DNA from: Candidatus Poribacteria bacterium
Lineage (GTDB): Bacteria; Poribacteria; WGA-4E; WGA-3G
Reading direction: 5' to 3'
Assembly: GCA_026702755.1 (NCBI GenBank)
Contig: JAPPBX010000061.1
Span: 57,508 to 121,507 of the forward strand
Length of the DNA: 64,000 bases
Below, in pieces: positions 16,172-24,872 of this stretch. The translations under genes were made by a program, and so were the position numbers. Below the pieces are notes generated by a model, which worked only from the letters and a program-made list of their open reading frames with translations, had not been told where the DNA came from and searched no databases. Each line of letters opens with the position of its first letter. Position 1 is the stretch's first letter.

Positions 16172-16924
16172 CTACAATCCGTGCTTAATTTGCCCCCAGA
16201 GTGTCGTGAGTTTCGCGTTCGGGTCAACGGCGAGATCAAGGGCATCTGCCCCTTCATAAACCAGTAAATCATCAACGTAACCGGGGGCAGTTATTCCCCA
16301 CGTATAGAAAGCGAACCATTTGGCAACGGGAGCGAGGGCAGCGTTCCGAAAAGGGAGTCCCTTTTCCGGCTTAGCACCCAATGCATCGTCCCTGTCGTCT
16401 CCAACGTAGAAATCAAATTCGCTTTTACCAACATCAGCGATGATACGGACGTATTTCCATGTATCGGTTTCAAAATCTCCAATAAGTTGCCACGCACCGC
16501 CGTCGTAAAGCCTAACAATACCAGCATCCCAGTTGATGTAGGTGCACCCGTTATTTTCGCCAATGTTATCAGCAGTAGCGACTTTGAGATTGAAAGACCT
16601 CCCACCGCCCTCAATATACACCCAAAATTCGACCGAAATAATAGGATTATCGGTTTCTATAGGCACACCGAGTCCATCTCCGTCTCCACCGCCCAAAATA
16701 GCGAGTGCTTTTTTATCCGTTTTGACGGTGTCGCCAGAAACTTCAAAGTCGCCGCCGATTACCTCCCAATCTTTTGGCGGGTTACCAGTAGCGAATTCCT
16801 CAAATCCGGTCTGTACGAAGACCTCTTGGGAAATTGCAGTTTTTACGATAACAAGGTTCAAAAAAACAGTGAGCGTCAATAGAAAATAGTTGAAAAAGGC
16901 GGTCTGATTCGTGCGATTTATCAT
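16172..16924 (-). CDS. Secreted LamG-like (concanavalin-type) protein
   Basis: About 250 residues from MINRTNQTAFFNYFLLTLTVFLNLV, with GGAG about 8 bases upstream. The N-terminal hydrophobic stretch is a signal peptide ending near ISQEVF. The rest is a beta-sandwich-like domain (TGFEEFATGNPPKDWEV, ISVEFWVYIEGGGRSFNLKV, WKYVRIIADVGKSEFDFYVGDD) resembling LamG/concanavalin lectin folds, plausibly binding glycans at the surface. It ends in PNAKLTTLWGQIKHGL, a tail shared with the LamG proteins at 28792 and 29830. It sits between two PhyH genes, 23 bases after the upstream one. Confidence 0.7.
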   Translation of the reverse strand: MINRTNQTAFFNYFLLTLTVFLNLVIVKTAISQEVFVQTGFEEFATGNPPKDWEVIGGDFEVSGDTVKTDKKALAILGGGDGDGLGVPIETDNPIISVEFWVYIEGGGRSFNLKVATADNIGENNGCTYINWDAGIVRLYDGGAWQLIGDFETDTWKYVRIIADVGKSEFDFYVGDDRDDALGAKPEKGLPFRNAALAPVAKWFAFYTWGITAPGYVDDLLVYEGADALDLAVDPNAKLTTLWGQIKHGL

Positions 16925-16947
16925 TTTTATTTCTCCATTCAGTTCTC

Positions 16948-17727
16948 TTATGGCATCCAGATATTCCATTCCCCTTTCTTCTCCCATTTGCGGCATGCAA
17001 CGCACAAACACATATATCGGATCGCAAAGCGCGGGGAACTTCCAACATTTATTGTCCCAGAATGCGGTAACAAGTGGTGAAAAAATAGCACATCCCCCTG
17101 TTTCGCAACGACTTCCATCGGTTCGCCTAAATCCATCTCTGGAAACAGGGCGCGGACATCACGGACATGATTGGAGAACTCTGGATTTTTCTTCCGGAAT
17201 TTACGAATGCGCCGCGGTCCTTCGGGCCATATTACTGTCGTTCCACCGTGCGAATTTGCATCGGTAAGATAGGTCAAACTGGTTGCCCGAAATGTGCCGG
17301 GGTCCAACCGAAAATCCCGAAAATCACCATCTAAGTGTGGCGAAGGACTTTTCCACTCGGCTGCGACGGGGAATTGGTTGAGTGCCCAAATGCCATCAGG
17401 ACGTGGATCTTCGCAGTGTGTAATGTCCGGGTATCGGGATGCAAGTTGTTTGAGGACAGCGAGGTAATCAGCGGTACAACACGCCAAAACATCTGGATTC
17501 GTAACACCGAAAAGTTCTATGCGATTCCCATTTGACAGTTGTTCCATGTAAAATCCAGCAAGCCCTGGACGCTTGAAATGTCCCCACGAATCTGGATTAC
17601 CTGCCTCCATACCCATCATCTGCCACATCGCTTTTTCTGCCTTTACGACAGTCTCTTGTGGAATCAATCCGGAAAGGAGTAGATAGCCTTCTTCTTCAAA
17701 TTGCGTTAACTGTTGCTTTGAGAGCAT
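16948..17727 (-). CDS. Phytanoyl-CoA dioxygenase (PhyH) family protein
   Basis: 259 residues beginning MLSKQQLTQFEEEGYLLLSGLIPQETV, the typical PhyH N-terminus. The iron site is suggested by SPHLDGDFRDF (H-x-D, about residues 130-140) with a distal His in FFHHLLPHSGTINVGSSPRFAIRYM, whose Arg would contact 2-oxoglutarate. AAGGAG precedes the ATG by about 7 bases. It is distinct in sequence from the PhyH at 15311, so not a recent duplicate. It probably shares a transcript with the LamG-like gene downstream. Substrate unknown. Confidence 0.88.
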   Translation of the reverse strand: MLSKQQLTQFEEEGYLLLSGLIPQETVVKAEKAMWQMMGMEAGNPDSWGHFKRPGLAGFYMEQLSNGNRIELFGVTNPDVLACCTADYLAVLKQLASRYPDITHCEDPRPDGIWALNQFPVAAEWKSPSPHLDGDFRDFRLDPGTFRATSLTYLTDANSHGGTTVIWPEGPRRIRKFRKKNPEFSNHVRDVRALFPEMDLGEPMEVVAKQGDVLFFHHLLPHSGTINVGSSPRFAIRYMCLCVACRKWEKKGEWNIWMP

Positions 17728-17745
17728 CGAATACTCCTTATCGTA

Positions 17746-18558
17746 TCAGTCTCCAATCGTGAGTTTGGTGACATCAATGGCAGGTTCAGGATACTTCATG
17801 TCCAGTTTCTTGAGCCTCTCGACGATACATTCTGTAATAACAAGGTTCCGATACCATTTCTTATTCGCGGGGATGATATACCAAGGTGACCAGTCGGTGC
17901 TACATTTTTGGAGCATGACCTCATACGCCTGCATATAATCCTCCCAATAGCCGCGTTCCCGAATATCGGATGCCTCGACTTTCCAATGTTTTGTCGGATC
18001 GTTAATCCGAGACTCAAGACGCTCCTTCTGTTCATCTTTTGAGATGTGAAGGTAAAATTTCAGGACGACCGTTCCATTTTCAACGAGCATCTTTTCAAAA
18101 TCGTTGATCTGCTGATAACGCTGCGACCAGACCGATTCCGGCACCAAGTTATGCACTCGCACAACGAGAACATCTTCATAATGTGAACGGTTAAAGATAC
18201 CGATTTTTCCTTTCGACGGGACAGCCTTGTGTGCCCGCCATAGGAAATCACGAGAGATCTCCTCCGCAGAAGGGACTTTAAAATTAACGACATCACATCC
18301 TTGGACGTTGATGCCAGCCATTACACGCCGAATGGTCCCATCTTTGCCGCATGTATCCATGCCTTGCAGAATGATGAGAAGTGCGTGTTGGCTTTCGGCG
18401 TAAAGCAGTCCCTGAAGTTCCAACAACTCTTTATGTAGCTTTTTCAGTCTACGCTTCGTTTGACCCTTTTTTTCGTAAGCCCCCGTATATTCAGGAGGGT
18501 GATTGCTCAGACTGACGAGATCACCAGGTTTGACGATATTTTTAGTATCAAGTTCCAT
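17746..18558 (-). CDS. ppk2: Polyphosphate kinase 2 (PPK2) family protein
   Basis: 270 residues with the PPK2 fold, a P-loop kinase related to thymidylate kinase. The Walker A-like GMDTCGKDGTIRRV lies near residue 67; the Walker B region IFNRSHYEDVLVVRVHNLVP follows; SRINDPTKHWKVEASDIRERGYWEDY covers the lid region. PPK2 enzymes transfer phosphate between polyphosphate and nucleotides, acting on ADP/GDP or AMP. The single-domain length fits class I or III; which nucleotide is used cannot be told by eye. It lies just upstream (on the minus strand) of the PhyH gene, 18 bases apart. Confidence 0.92.
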   Translation of the reverse strand: MELDTKNIVKPGDLVSLSNHPPEYTGAYEKKGQTKRRLKKLHKELLELQGLLYAESQHALLIILQGMDTCGKDGTIRRVMAGINVQGCDVVNFKVPSAEEISRDFLWRAHKAVPSKGKIGIFNRSHYEDVLVVRVHNLVPESVWSQRYQQINDFEKMLVENGTVVLKFYLHISKDEQKERLESRINDPTKHWKVEASDIRERGYWEDYMQAYEVMLQKCSTDWSPWYIIPANKKWYRNLVITECIVERLKKLDMKYPEPAIDVTKLTIGD

Positions 18559-18611
18559 ATTTTTAGTAGTTATCAGTCCTCAGTACGGGTTTTCTACCAA
18601 AACCCTTTCAG

Positions 18612-18742
18612 TTTTAACCATCAACTCGCCTCCGTTATAAGCGTTAAAGCACGAGTTGATGGTTAAAGAGTTAATAGTTATCAGCCTTGACCAAGAACTC
18701 GCGCTTTAGCAAAGTATCTGTAGACGAGTTGATGGTTAAAAC
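18612..18742. repeat. Inverted and direct repeats of a 16-bp unit
   Basis: TTTAACCATCAACTCG at 18613-18628 is inverted at 18652-18667 and repeated again in that second orientation at 18725-18740. TAGTTATCAG also occurs twice in the same 186-base gap. The first two copies can form a long stem with a 23-base loop. The gap lies between the ends of the DUF4175-like gene and the start of ppk2. Confidence 0.7.
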
Positions 18743-18744
18743 TA

Positions 18745-21700
18745 TTACTGCGATAAAGATTCGTAGTAATTATCAACGAGTCTTCGGTATTCAGGCGGGA
18801 CATCCTCCTTAGCCACCTGCGTGAGTTGCTTCTGCTCCTGAAGGGTGTTGAGTCGTTCTTCAAGTGCAACTTCCAACTTTTCCAGATCGCGAATAACCAA
18901 CTCATAATTAGGGAACGGATTTGATCGGTTTCCAGGACGGTAGTCCATGGTATCAAGCATACCGAGCCAAAGCCTATCAATCTCCCGATCTGACTCCCGA
19001 CCACCAGCACGGGCTTCTTGATTTTCTGCTTCACCTTCTCCCGGTTGCTGTCCAGGCTGCTGGTTATTTTGCCTTTGCATTGTCTCTTGCGCTTGCTGCA
19101 TCCGTTCCTGAATCTGTTGCTGCTGTTGTGCAAGTTGTTGCTGACGGCGTTGCTGTTCCTCCGTCTGCTCTTGTCCTTCCATGGCTTGCAGCTCGCGTTG
19201 GATGTCCTCCATCTGTTCCTGCGCTTGCTGAAGTTGTTGGAGAGCGGCTTCAAGTTGTTCCTCTTCGGTATTCGCCATATTGGCTTGCGCCTGTTGCAGA
19301 TCCGCCTGTGCCTGCCTCAGCGTGTCTACTGCCTCTTGCTGATTCTGGTCAGCGGCGCGGAAACTGCGCCATTGCAAGGCACGCCGTGCGGTTGACATAT
19401 CTTCAACAGTCTGTTCTTCAGCGAGGCGTCTCGTTGCATCAGCCACGTTTTGCGCTGCCTCTGGATTGTCTGGGGCAAGTTCCTGCTGAATGTTGTCGAG
19501 CGTCCTCTCAAGTGCCTCCAGATCGCGCTGGAGTGCTCGTTGTTCATTCGCGAGCTCAGATGCTTGTCGGTAATCCTCAGGACGTAACTCCGATTGCTGG
19601 GAACGGTTTCTGAGTTCTTGTGTCTGCTGTTGGACCTCAGATTGCGCCTCTGTCAGCTGCTGAAGCTGTTGTTCGGCTCTATCGAGCGCAGCATCTGTAA
19701 ATTCCGCGGCGACCTTTTCCAACTGTTCAATAGCTTCTCCAAGCCTCTCTTCAGCCTTTTGACCTTTGGCAGCACTCAGTTGAGGTTCCTGCTGTTGCAT
19801 GCCCTGCGCAGCCCCCTGCATCTGCTCGCTTGCCTGTTGCATCGCTTGACCGGCTTGGTTTAGACGTTGCCCCTGCGTTCCTTGCCCATTCTGTTGCATG
19901 GTGCCGAGCTGCTGCGCCATCTGTTGTGCCTGTTGCGACAACTGCTCCTGTTGCTGGCTATTCTGTTGCATTTCGCTCGGAGCAGGTTCACTTTCGCGTC
20001 CCAACTGCTGGCTTTGTTGACTCAGTTGCTCCTGTTCTTCCAGCATCTCACGGGCTTGATCTAACATCTCCTGCGTCTGCTCTTGCATTTCCATGTCGAG
20101 TTCGTTCTGCTGATTCTCAAGTTCGCTTTGTAGCTCCTCCATTTCGAGTTCAAAATTCTCGGCAAGCTCCGGATTACTATTCCGCATTTGCATCAGCACT
20201 TTGGGAAGTTCAAGGCTGACCTTTATCAGCAGTTCAAGAGCCTCTTGCTCCGGTGGTATCGCTTCAGTTGGCTGTACAGCACTCAGACTATCAGTCGCCT
20301 CACTCATTCTGTCTATGGCATCTTCCAAGTTCATCAGAATTTCAGGCGTGACAGCTGATTCCCCTTGCATAGCCATACTAAACTCATCGACAAGTCGTTG
20401 CGTTTTATCCTTTAATGTGGATTGCTTGTCACCCGTTTTCCTAACGGCTCCCTCATACTCCGCCGTAATTGTAGAGGGCTTCGTACTAATGTGTTTCGCT
20501 GTCTCTCGGATAATCTGCTTCTGAGAGGTAACAACCTCCCTGAGTGGATTTGGCTCAGGTTGTCCCTGTTGCGCTTCTCCTTCTCCTTCCTGGAAATTTT
20601 CATTAAAAGGTCGGATTTCAACAAAGTAAATATCGCTACTGGCTTCCCCTGGACCGGTGCGTGTATTGTTATCAATAGCGTGTGCATAGTAGGAGATAAT
20701 ATCCCCCGGCTCAACGTCGAATTCCTCCAGATAGAAAGTGTAAGTGCCATCTGCAACACGACGCTGGATTGCCTCACCGGATTCTTGCTCTACAATAGGC
20801 GTGGAAGTAGCGGGTTCCATGATTAACTCCTGCAGTTCGTCAGACCCGACGCGATACATGAGTTTCAATTCTGCAATCCCATAGTCGTCTGTCGCTTCAG
20901 CCACGACTTCCACCTCGCCTAACTTTGTCGTTTTGACATCTCGCCCAGGTTCCTTAATAGCGACCTCCGGCACATTGTCCGGAATCGCTTTGATGGTGTA
21001 TTCAATCGGTATCTCGTTATTGAATCCATCAATACACAGGAGTTCAACGGTATATGTCCCATCTTCAACAACGTCTACAGTTGTCGTAAGTGTGTTCCCA
21101 CCGGAGATAACCATTGGCGTTGAGACAGGCTCCGGAGTCATGTTCAATTTCTCAGCAGCGGAGGCAAGAAAGCCGTCTCTCGTGTCTGTCCTACGGGTGA
21201 ATGTTGCGGTTTGGATCGCCTTATTCGTTGTAAGTTTGATTTCCGCCTGTGTGCCAACAACAGCTTGAATATTACCCGTACCCGTTTGGACGACAGGCTT
21301 GAGACCCGTATAATCAGGGTAAGTGTAAGCAACCGAAATTTCCGTCACTTTCGGCATTTCAAAGACCTCGACGGTGTAACGCTCTGAGGTAGCCTCATTC
21401 GCAATGACATAGTATTCCATATCGGCATCAATGTTGAAAATCTCATAAGAGAATCCGCGTTTATCATCTGGGTTTTGCAACATGTTAATCTGCTGCCCAG
21501 TTTCTTTGGTTTCAGATGCCGGTACACTTTGCTCGCCAACATTTCCATACGTCAGGACGACCTTTTCAGCAGACTTACCGGTGACGGTGACATGAATAGG
21601 TAGACTCTTGCCACGAAGGATCCGTGCATTTCCCGGCTCAACGACGAGTTTGGTTGTTAAAATCGGATCCGTTTTCTCCCAAGGCACCAACACACGGAGC

Positions 21701-22239
21701 AGACTCGTATGGATTTCCGTCGGAAACAGCATTGAAAGTACAAAACAACCGACAACAACCAAAGCAGCGATGCTGACATGCTTGCGAGTACGACTGTGAT
21801 CAATCGTTGCCTTGAAATCAATGTCTTTTACCCGCTCGGTAGTATCGTCAAGTAAACGTTGGAGCATGTGTGCTTCAATTGGATCCGCCGATTCTCGGTT
21901 CCCGAATTCAATCGCACTTACCAACCTATCTTCAAGGTTCGGATGGTTTCGTTCCACGTTGAGCGCGATATCGCGGAGTGTGAGTGAAGCCCTAATCGGC
22001 TGAACGAGATATTTGTAAAGTAGGTAACCAATTACGCCGACACCAATCACTAACAACGCAATTCGGACAGCACTCGGAAGCGGCATGAGCCAATCGACGA
22101 AGGCTTCACCGATAAAAATCGCCAAGATTCCTGTTAAAACAATAGCAAACCCCGTCCAGAAGAGGCTGCGTTTCCAGACGCGTCGCGCATCCAAAATTCT
22201 CGCTTGTAATTCTGCGTAACCTTCTCTTGTATTCATCAT
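18745..22239 (-). CDS. Giant DUF4175-like membrane protein with Gln-rich coiled coil
   Basis: 1164 residues. Two N-terminal membrane helices (about 24-50 and 58-78) and a third near 155-172 are followed by a large extracytoplasmic region with Ig-like beta segments (residues about 190-560). Then comes a very long Gln/Glu-rich helical region (about 590-1120), dense in QQ, QEQ and MQQ runs. The N-terminal sequence SLTLRDIALNVERNHPNLEDRLVSAIEF resembles the DUF4175 family, which shares this low-complexity tail. The role is unknown; an envelope-spanning structural or mechanical role is conceivable. GGAGGAG precedes tandem ATGs; the second (22236) has the better spacing. Confidence 0.75.
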   Translation of the reverse strand: MMNTREGYAELQARILDARRVWKRSLFWTGFAIVLTGILAIFIGEAFVDWLMPLPSAVRIALLVIGVGVIGYLLYKYLVQPIRASLTLRDIALNVERNHPNLEDRLVSAIEFGNRESADPIEAHMLQRLLDDTTERVKDIDFKATIDHSRTRKHVSIAALVVVGCFVLSMLFPTEIHTSLLRVLVPWEKTDPILTTKLVVEPGNARILRGKSLPIHVTVTGKSAEKVVLTYGNVGEQSVPASETKETGQQINMLQNPDDKRGFSYEIFNIDADMEYYVIANEATSERYTVEVFEMPKVTEISVAYTYPDYTGLKPVVQTGTGNIQAVVGTQAEIKLTTNKAIQTATFTRRTDTRDGFLASAAEKLNMTPEPVSTPMVISGGNTLTTTVDVVEDGTYTVELLCIDGFNNEIPIEYTIKAIPDNVPEVAIKEPGRDVKTTKLGEVEVVAEATDDYGIAELKLMYRVGSDELQELIMEPATSTPIVEQESGEAIQRRVADGTYTFYLEEFDVEPGDIISYYAHAIDNNTRTGPGEASSDIYFVEIRPFNENFQEGEGEAQQGQPEPNPLREVVTSQKQIIRETAKHISTKPSTITAEYEGAVRKTGDKQSTLKDKTQRLVDEFSMAMQGESAVTPEILMNLEDAIDRMSEATDSLSAVQPTEAIPPEQEALELLIKVSLELPKVLMQMRNSNPELAENFELEMEELQSELENQQNELDMEMQEQTQEMLDQAREMLEEQEQLSQQSQQLGRESEPAPSEMQQNSQQQEQLSQQAQQMAQQLGTMQQNGQGTQGQRLNQAGQAMQQASEQMQGAAQGMQQQEPQLSAAKGQKAEERLGEAIEQLEKVAAEFTDAALDRAEQQLQQLTEAQSEVQQQTQELRNRSQQSELRPEDYRQASELANEQRALQRDLEALERTLDNIQQELAPDNPEAAQNVADATRRLAEEQTVEDMSTARRALQWRSFRAADQNQQEAVDTLRQAQADLQQAQANMANTEEEQLEAALQQLQQAQEQMEDIQRELQAMEGQEQTEEQQRRQQQLAQQQQQIQERMQQAQETMQRQNNQQPGQQPGEGEAENQEARAGGRESDREIDRLWLGMLDTMDYRPGNRSNPFPNYELVIRDLEKLEVALEERLNTLQEQKQLTQVAKEDVPPEYRRLVDNYYESLSQ

Positions 22240-22303
22240 GCTCCTCCATCAACATTATCCACGATTCATAAAATTCTACCAACGCTCTGTCACCCACATA
22301 CTT

Positions 22304-22990
22304 TTAAGAAGAAGAACCAACCTGGAATAGAGTATCAACGCCGATTCTTAATAACCAAATGATTACTGCCGTAAGACATGCCTTTGCTTTACTAACCTCC
22401 GCGAGTGTAGAAACTGCCACAGTTAAAACAAAGATATTCCATATACCCAAGATATCTATATAACTCAAAAAAAACAGAAGATGTGGATTTTCGACGGATG
22501 TCACCAACATGTGGGCTCCGGGAATAATTCGCATATCAACAACTGTCTCAATATCCTCAAGGTGCCTAAAAACCGGAAGAAATGCGATATTGATAAAAAA
22601 TACCAGTGGATTAATCAAGATAGTATGCCACCAAGCCGCGAAGATGTGTTTAAATTTGAGTGCCTCATTTACCTTGAAAACTCGCGATACCACGGTGAGT
22701 CCAATACTGAACACAACAGCACAGAGAATCCCAAGAATCATCCCACTCACCGCAACGAATACCATAGCTGCTGCTTTGGTAGATCCAAACAATTCAATAT
22801 CGGCTAAACTACCTGCATACTGTGGGTTAATGAACTTCTGCGTAAATGGGAAAACTATCCATGCCAATACCACGACAAGGAAACAGAAGACAAGGAATGC
22901 AAGCCCCCACTTTGGTTTAGATTTCAGTCGCGTAAATGTAGCTTTCGGGTTCGCAATGAGATCAATGAGATTTTGCCAACTCTCTTTCAT
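22304..22990 (-). CDS. YIP1 family membrane protein (copy 2)
   Basis: 228 residues with five predicted membrane helices after an amphipathic start, MKESWQNLIDLIANPKATFTRLKSKPKWG. This opening and the spacing of helices match the Yip1 domain family; bacterial members are of unknown function. It is paralogous to the gene immediately upstream (23002-23685), which starts almost identically (MKESLQNIGDLIAEPSAAFSRLK). The two are separated by 11 bases and form a tandem duplication. It is followed by the DUF4175-like gene on the same strand. Confidence 0.8.
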   Translation of the reverse strand: MKESWQNLIDLIANPKATFTRLKSKPKWGLAFLVFCFLVVVLAWIVFPFTQKFINPQYAGSLADIELFGSTKAAAMVFVAVSGMILGILCAVVFSIGLTVVSRVFKVNEALKFKHIFAAWWHTILINPLVFFINIAFLPVFRHLEDIETVVDMRIIPGAHMLVTSVENPHLLFFLSYIDILGIWNIFVLTVAVSTLAEVSKAKACLTAVIIWLLRIGVDTLFQVGSSS

Positions 22991-23001
22991 AATTCCGATG
23001 C

Positions 23002-23685
23002 TCAGGTGGCAAATACGACCTCAGGCAGAATACTGAGTACCCACAGCACCACCGCCGCGGCACGGGCTTTGTTCCTTTCTATATCAGCAAGCACTGTGAT
23101 CGCTATTGCTATCACTGCAATTAGCCACAAACTCAAGGGATTTATGTGACTGAGCAACATTGTTAACTTAGGGTTCGCAACACCTCCCAATAGCAAATGC
23201 AACCCCGGAATCATTTTCAAGTCTACAGCACTTTTCACGCCCTCTACGTCTTTAAAAACAAGTAGCAGCGCAGCATTCACCAGTTGTATGACACAACCAA
23301 TCAGCGAAATATGGACTACAGCGGCGTAGATATGTCTAAATCTTAATGTCTCATCTTCCACAAAAAATCGAGCCGCTAACCTGAGAAGCGCACTGATAAC
23401 GATGAACGCCAGAATTGCAAAAATCGGTCCGATGAAGATACCAATGCTCTGGAAAATCTGACCCATATTTCCGGCAGCTTCAATTTGTTCCGGCTGCAAA
23501 CCGCCTTCCACGAGTTGTGCAGTCGTCAGTGCTTCAGTGTATGGAAGAACAGCCCAACCAACGAGAACAGCAAACAGATAAAAGACTAAGTAGGCAATAC
23601 CAGATCTCGGTTGTAATTTGAGACGCGAAAACGCGGCACTCGGTTCGGCAATGAGGTCCCCAATGTTCTGCAAACTCTCCTTCAT
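23002..23685 (-). CDS. YIP1 family membrane protein (copy 1)
   Basis: 227 residues, five membrane helices, Yip1-type N-terminus MKESLQNIGDLIAEPSAAFSRLKLQPRSG. The ribosome-binding site GGGGGAACG precedes the ATG. It is homologous along its length to the downstream gene, with the same order of helices and a shared internal block FRHIYAA / FKHIFAA near residue 130. The function of bacterial YIP1 proteins is not established. It is downstream of the TlpA-like selenoprotein candidate, 50 bases away, and may be part of the same transcript. Confidence 0.8.
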   Translation of the reverse strand: MKESLQNIGDLIAEPSAAFSRLKLQPRSGIAYLVFYLFAVLVGWAVLPYTEALTTAQLVEGGLQPEQIEAAGNMGQIFQSIGIFIGPIFAILAFIVISALLRLAARFFVEDETLRFRHIYAAVVHISLIGCVIQLVNAALLLVFKDVEGVKSAVDLKMIPGLHLLLGGVANPKLTMLLSHINPLSLWLIAVIAIAITVLADIERNKARAAAVVLWVLSILPEVVFAT

Positions 23686-23735
23686 CGTTCCCCCTAAAGA
23701 TTAGACAAAGTTTCTCCGAATTAGTTCTTCTGTTT

Positions 23736-24872
23736 CTACGGTTCACTTTTTTCCGCCTCTAACTGTGATTTTTGCCAACCGTAATCAACGCCGCCCTTGT
23801 AGAATTTGTCTGGGTGCTCCACTGCCCAAATTTGCTTATGGATAATCCAATTCTGCGGATCTAACGCTAAAGCCTTTCGCCATTCTGCCATCGCCTCTTC
23901 CTTCTTTCCTACCTCCAGCAAGGTGAGACCGAGTTGAAAGCGGGCGGCGGCTTCAGTAGCAGTCTTTGAAGTCGGTTTGCTTGATGGTTTCATCTCGCGA
24001 AGCAGCATCGTATTGTAGTCGGGATCCGACAGCCACTTTTCAAGCATTGCGAGGGTTTTTTGATCCTTAACATTAACGTTGAAAGGTGCTTTAACCAATC
24101 GTCCCGCCTCATCAATCATAATCCCGTAAGGGATAGCTTTGAGGTTGTAGCGGGTTCCGAATACATTCTGCGAATCAACAAGCGTGACGAAATCGGCGTT
24201 TGCTGCATCATGCCAAGGACGCACGACAGATGCGCCTTGCACATCAATAGCAACGGAAACCAAGTTTAGTTTTTCACGGTGTTTCGCGTAAAATTCCTGC
24301 CAGCCCGGCAGTTGTCCACGACAGCCTCACCACGAACCCCAAACGTAAAGAAAGGTCTTTTTCCCTCGGAAATCTTTTAAGTGTTTCGGTATACCTTCCA
24401 AGTCGGGGAGGGTGAACTCAGGAGCGAGGTGTGCAGGTTGGACAACTTCCAAAGCGTTCGATGCCACCTCATAAATCTCAAAACCGAAGGGTTCCGCGAT
24501 ATGTGCAGGACGCGCATAAACTACGCCACCAATCTCCACAGCCCCCTTTTCGTCATCCCCGAATTGGAGAGGCACGCATAATTCTGATGCCTTTCCGCCG
24601 CAGAGAACTACCATTTTAGCACCTTCTGGGTACTCGACTTTCAAATCAAGTTGTTTGGCAAAACCTTCTAAAGGCACGAACCATTCACCATTCCTGAAAA
24701 TAGGCGGTGCAGTAAATTCGACGCGTTGCGCATCTATTGAAATCTGAAAATCTTTTTCATTCATGTTCTTCTCGGCAAATCCCATTTGTATACCAACTAC
24801 ACAGAACAGCACTGCTAACACCATGCATTCCGCTATAGACCGTCCCTTGGGAGTCAATATTGCAATAATCAT
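23736..24872 (-). CDS. TlpA-like thioredoxin, probable selenoprotein (UGA at 24327-24329)
   Basis: Read as one 378-residue protein with the single in-frame TGA at 24329-24327 taken as selenocysteine (residue 182). Domains in order: signal peptide or N-terminal anchor (about 12-33); a copper-amine-oxidase-N-like region (FRNGEWFVPLEGFAKQLDLKVEY); a TlpA/redoxin fold from APEFTLPDLEG; active site YVWGSW-U-GCRGQLPGW; LVSVAIDVQG; the conserved proline in LKAIPYGIMIDEAGR; then a TPR segment (QLGLTLLEVGKKEEAMAEWRKALALDPQ). The frame is unbroken on both sides of the UGA, which replaces the expected redox cysteine. A hairpin at 24297-24311 fits bacterial SECIS spacing. The start overlaps the upstream cytochrome c gene by four bases (ATGA). 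Alternatives are a nonsense mutation or a sequencing error. Confidence 0.75.
24297..24311 (-). promoter_or_regulatory. Candidate SECIS hairpin after in-frame UGA
   Basis: In minus-strand RNA sense, CTGCC (24311-24307), loop GGGCU (24306-24302), GGCAG (24301-24297). The loop begins 20 bases after the UGA and its first base is G. Bacterial SECIS elements are short stems with a small loop starting with G or having G in the first two positions, roughly 16-37 bases after the UGA. All of these conditions are met. Confidence 0.6.

Noticed and set aside
18921..19863. Long open frames on the plus strand opposite the DUF4175-like gene
   Set aside because: They are antisense shadows of the Gln-rich coding region (CAG/CAA codons read as CTG/TTG Leu-rich frames), with no ribosome-binding site or known motif.
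24264..24329. Reading the TGA in the TlpA-like gene as a true stop with two separate genes
   Set aside because: The downstream part lacks its own ribosome-binding site and would start inside a redoxin fold; the UGA coincides with the catalytic position and is followed by a SECIS-like hairpin. Still possible as a mutation, so confidence was kept below certainty.
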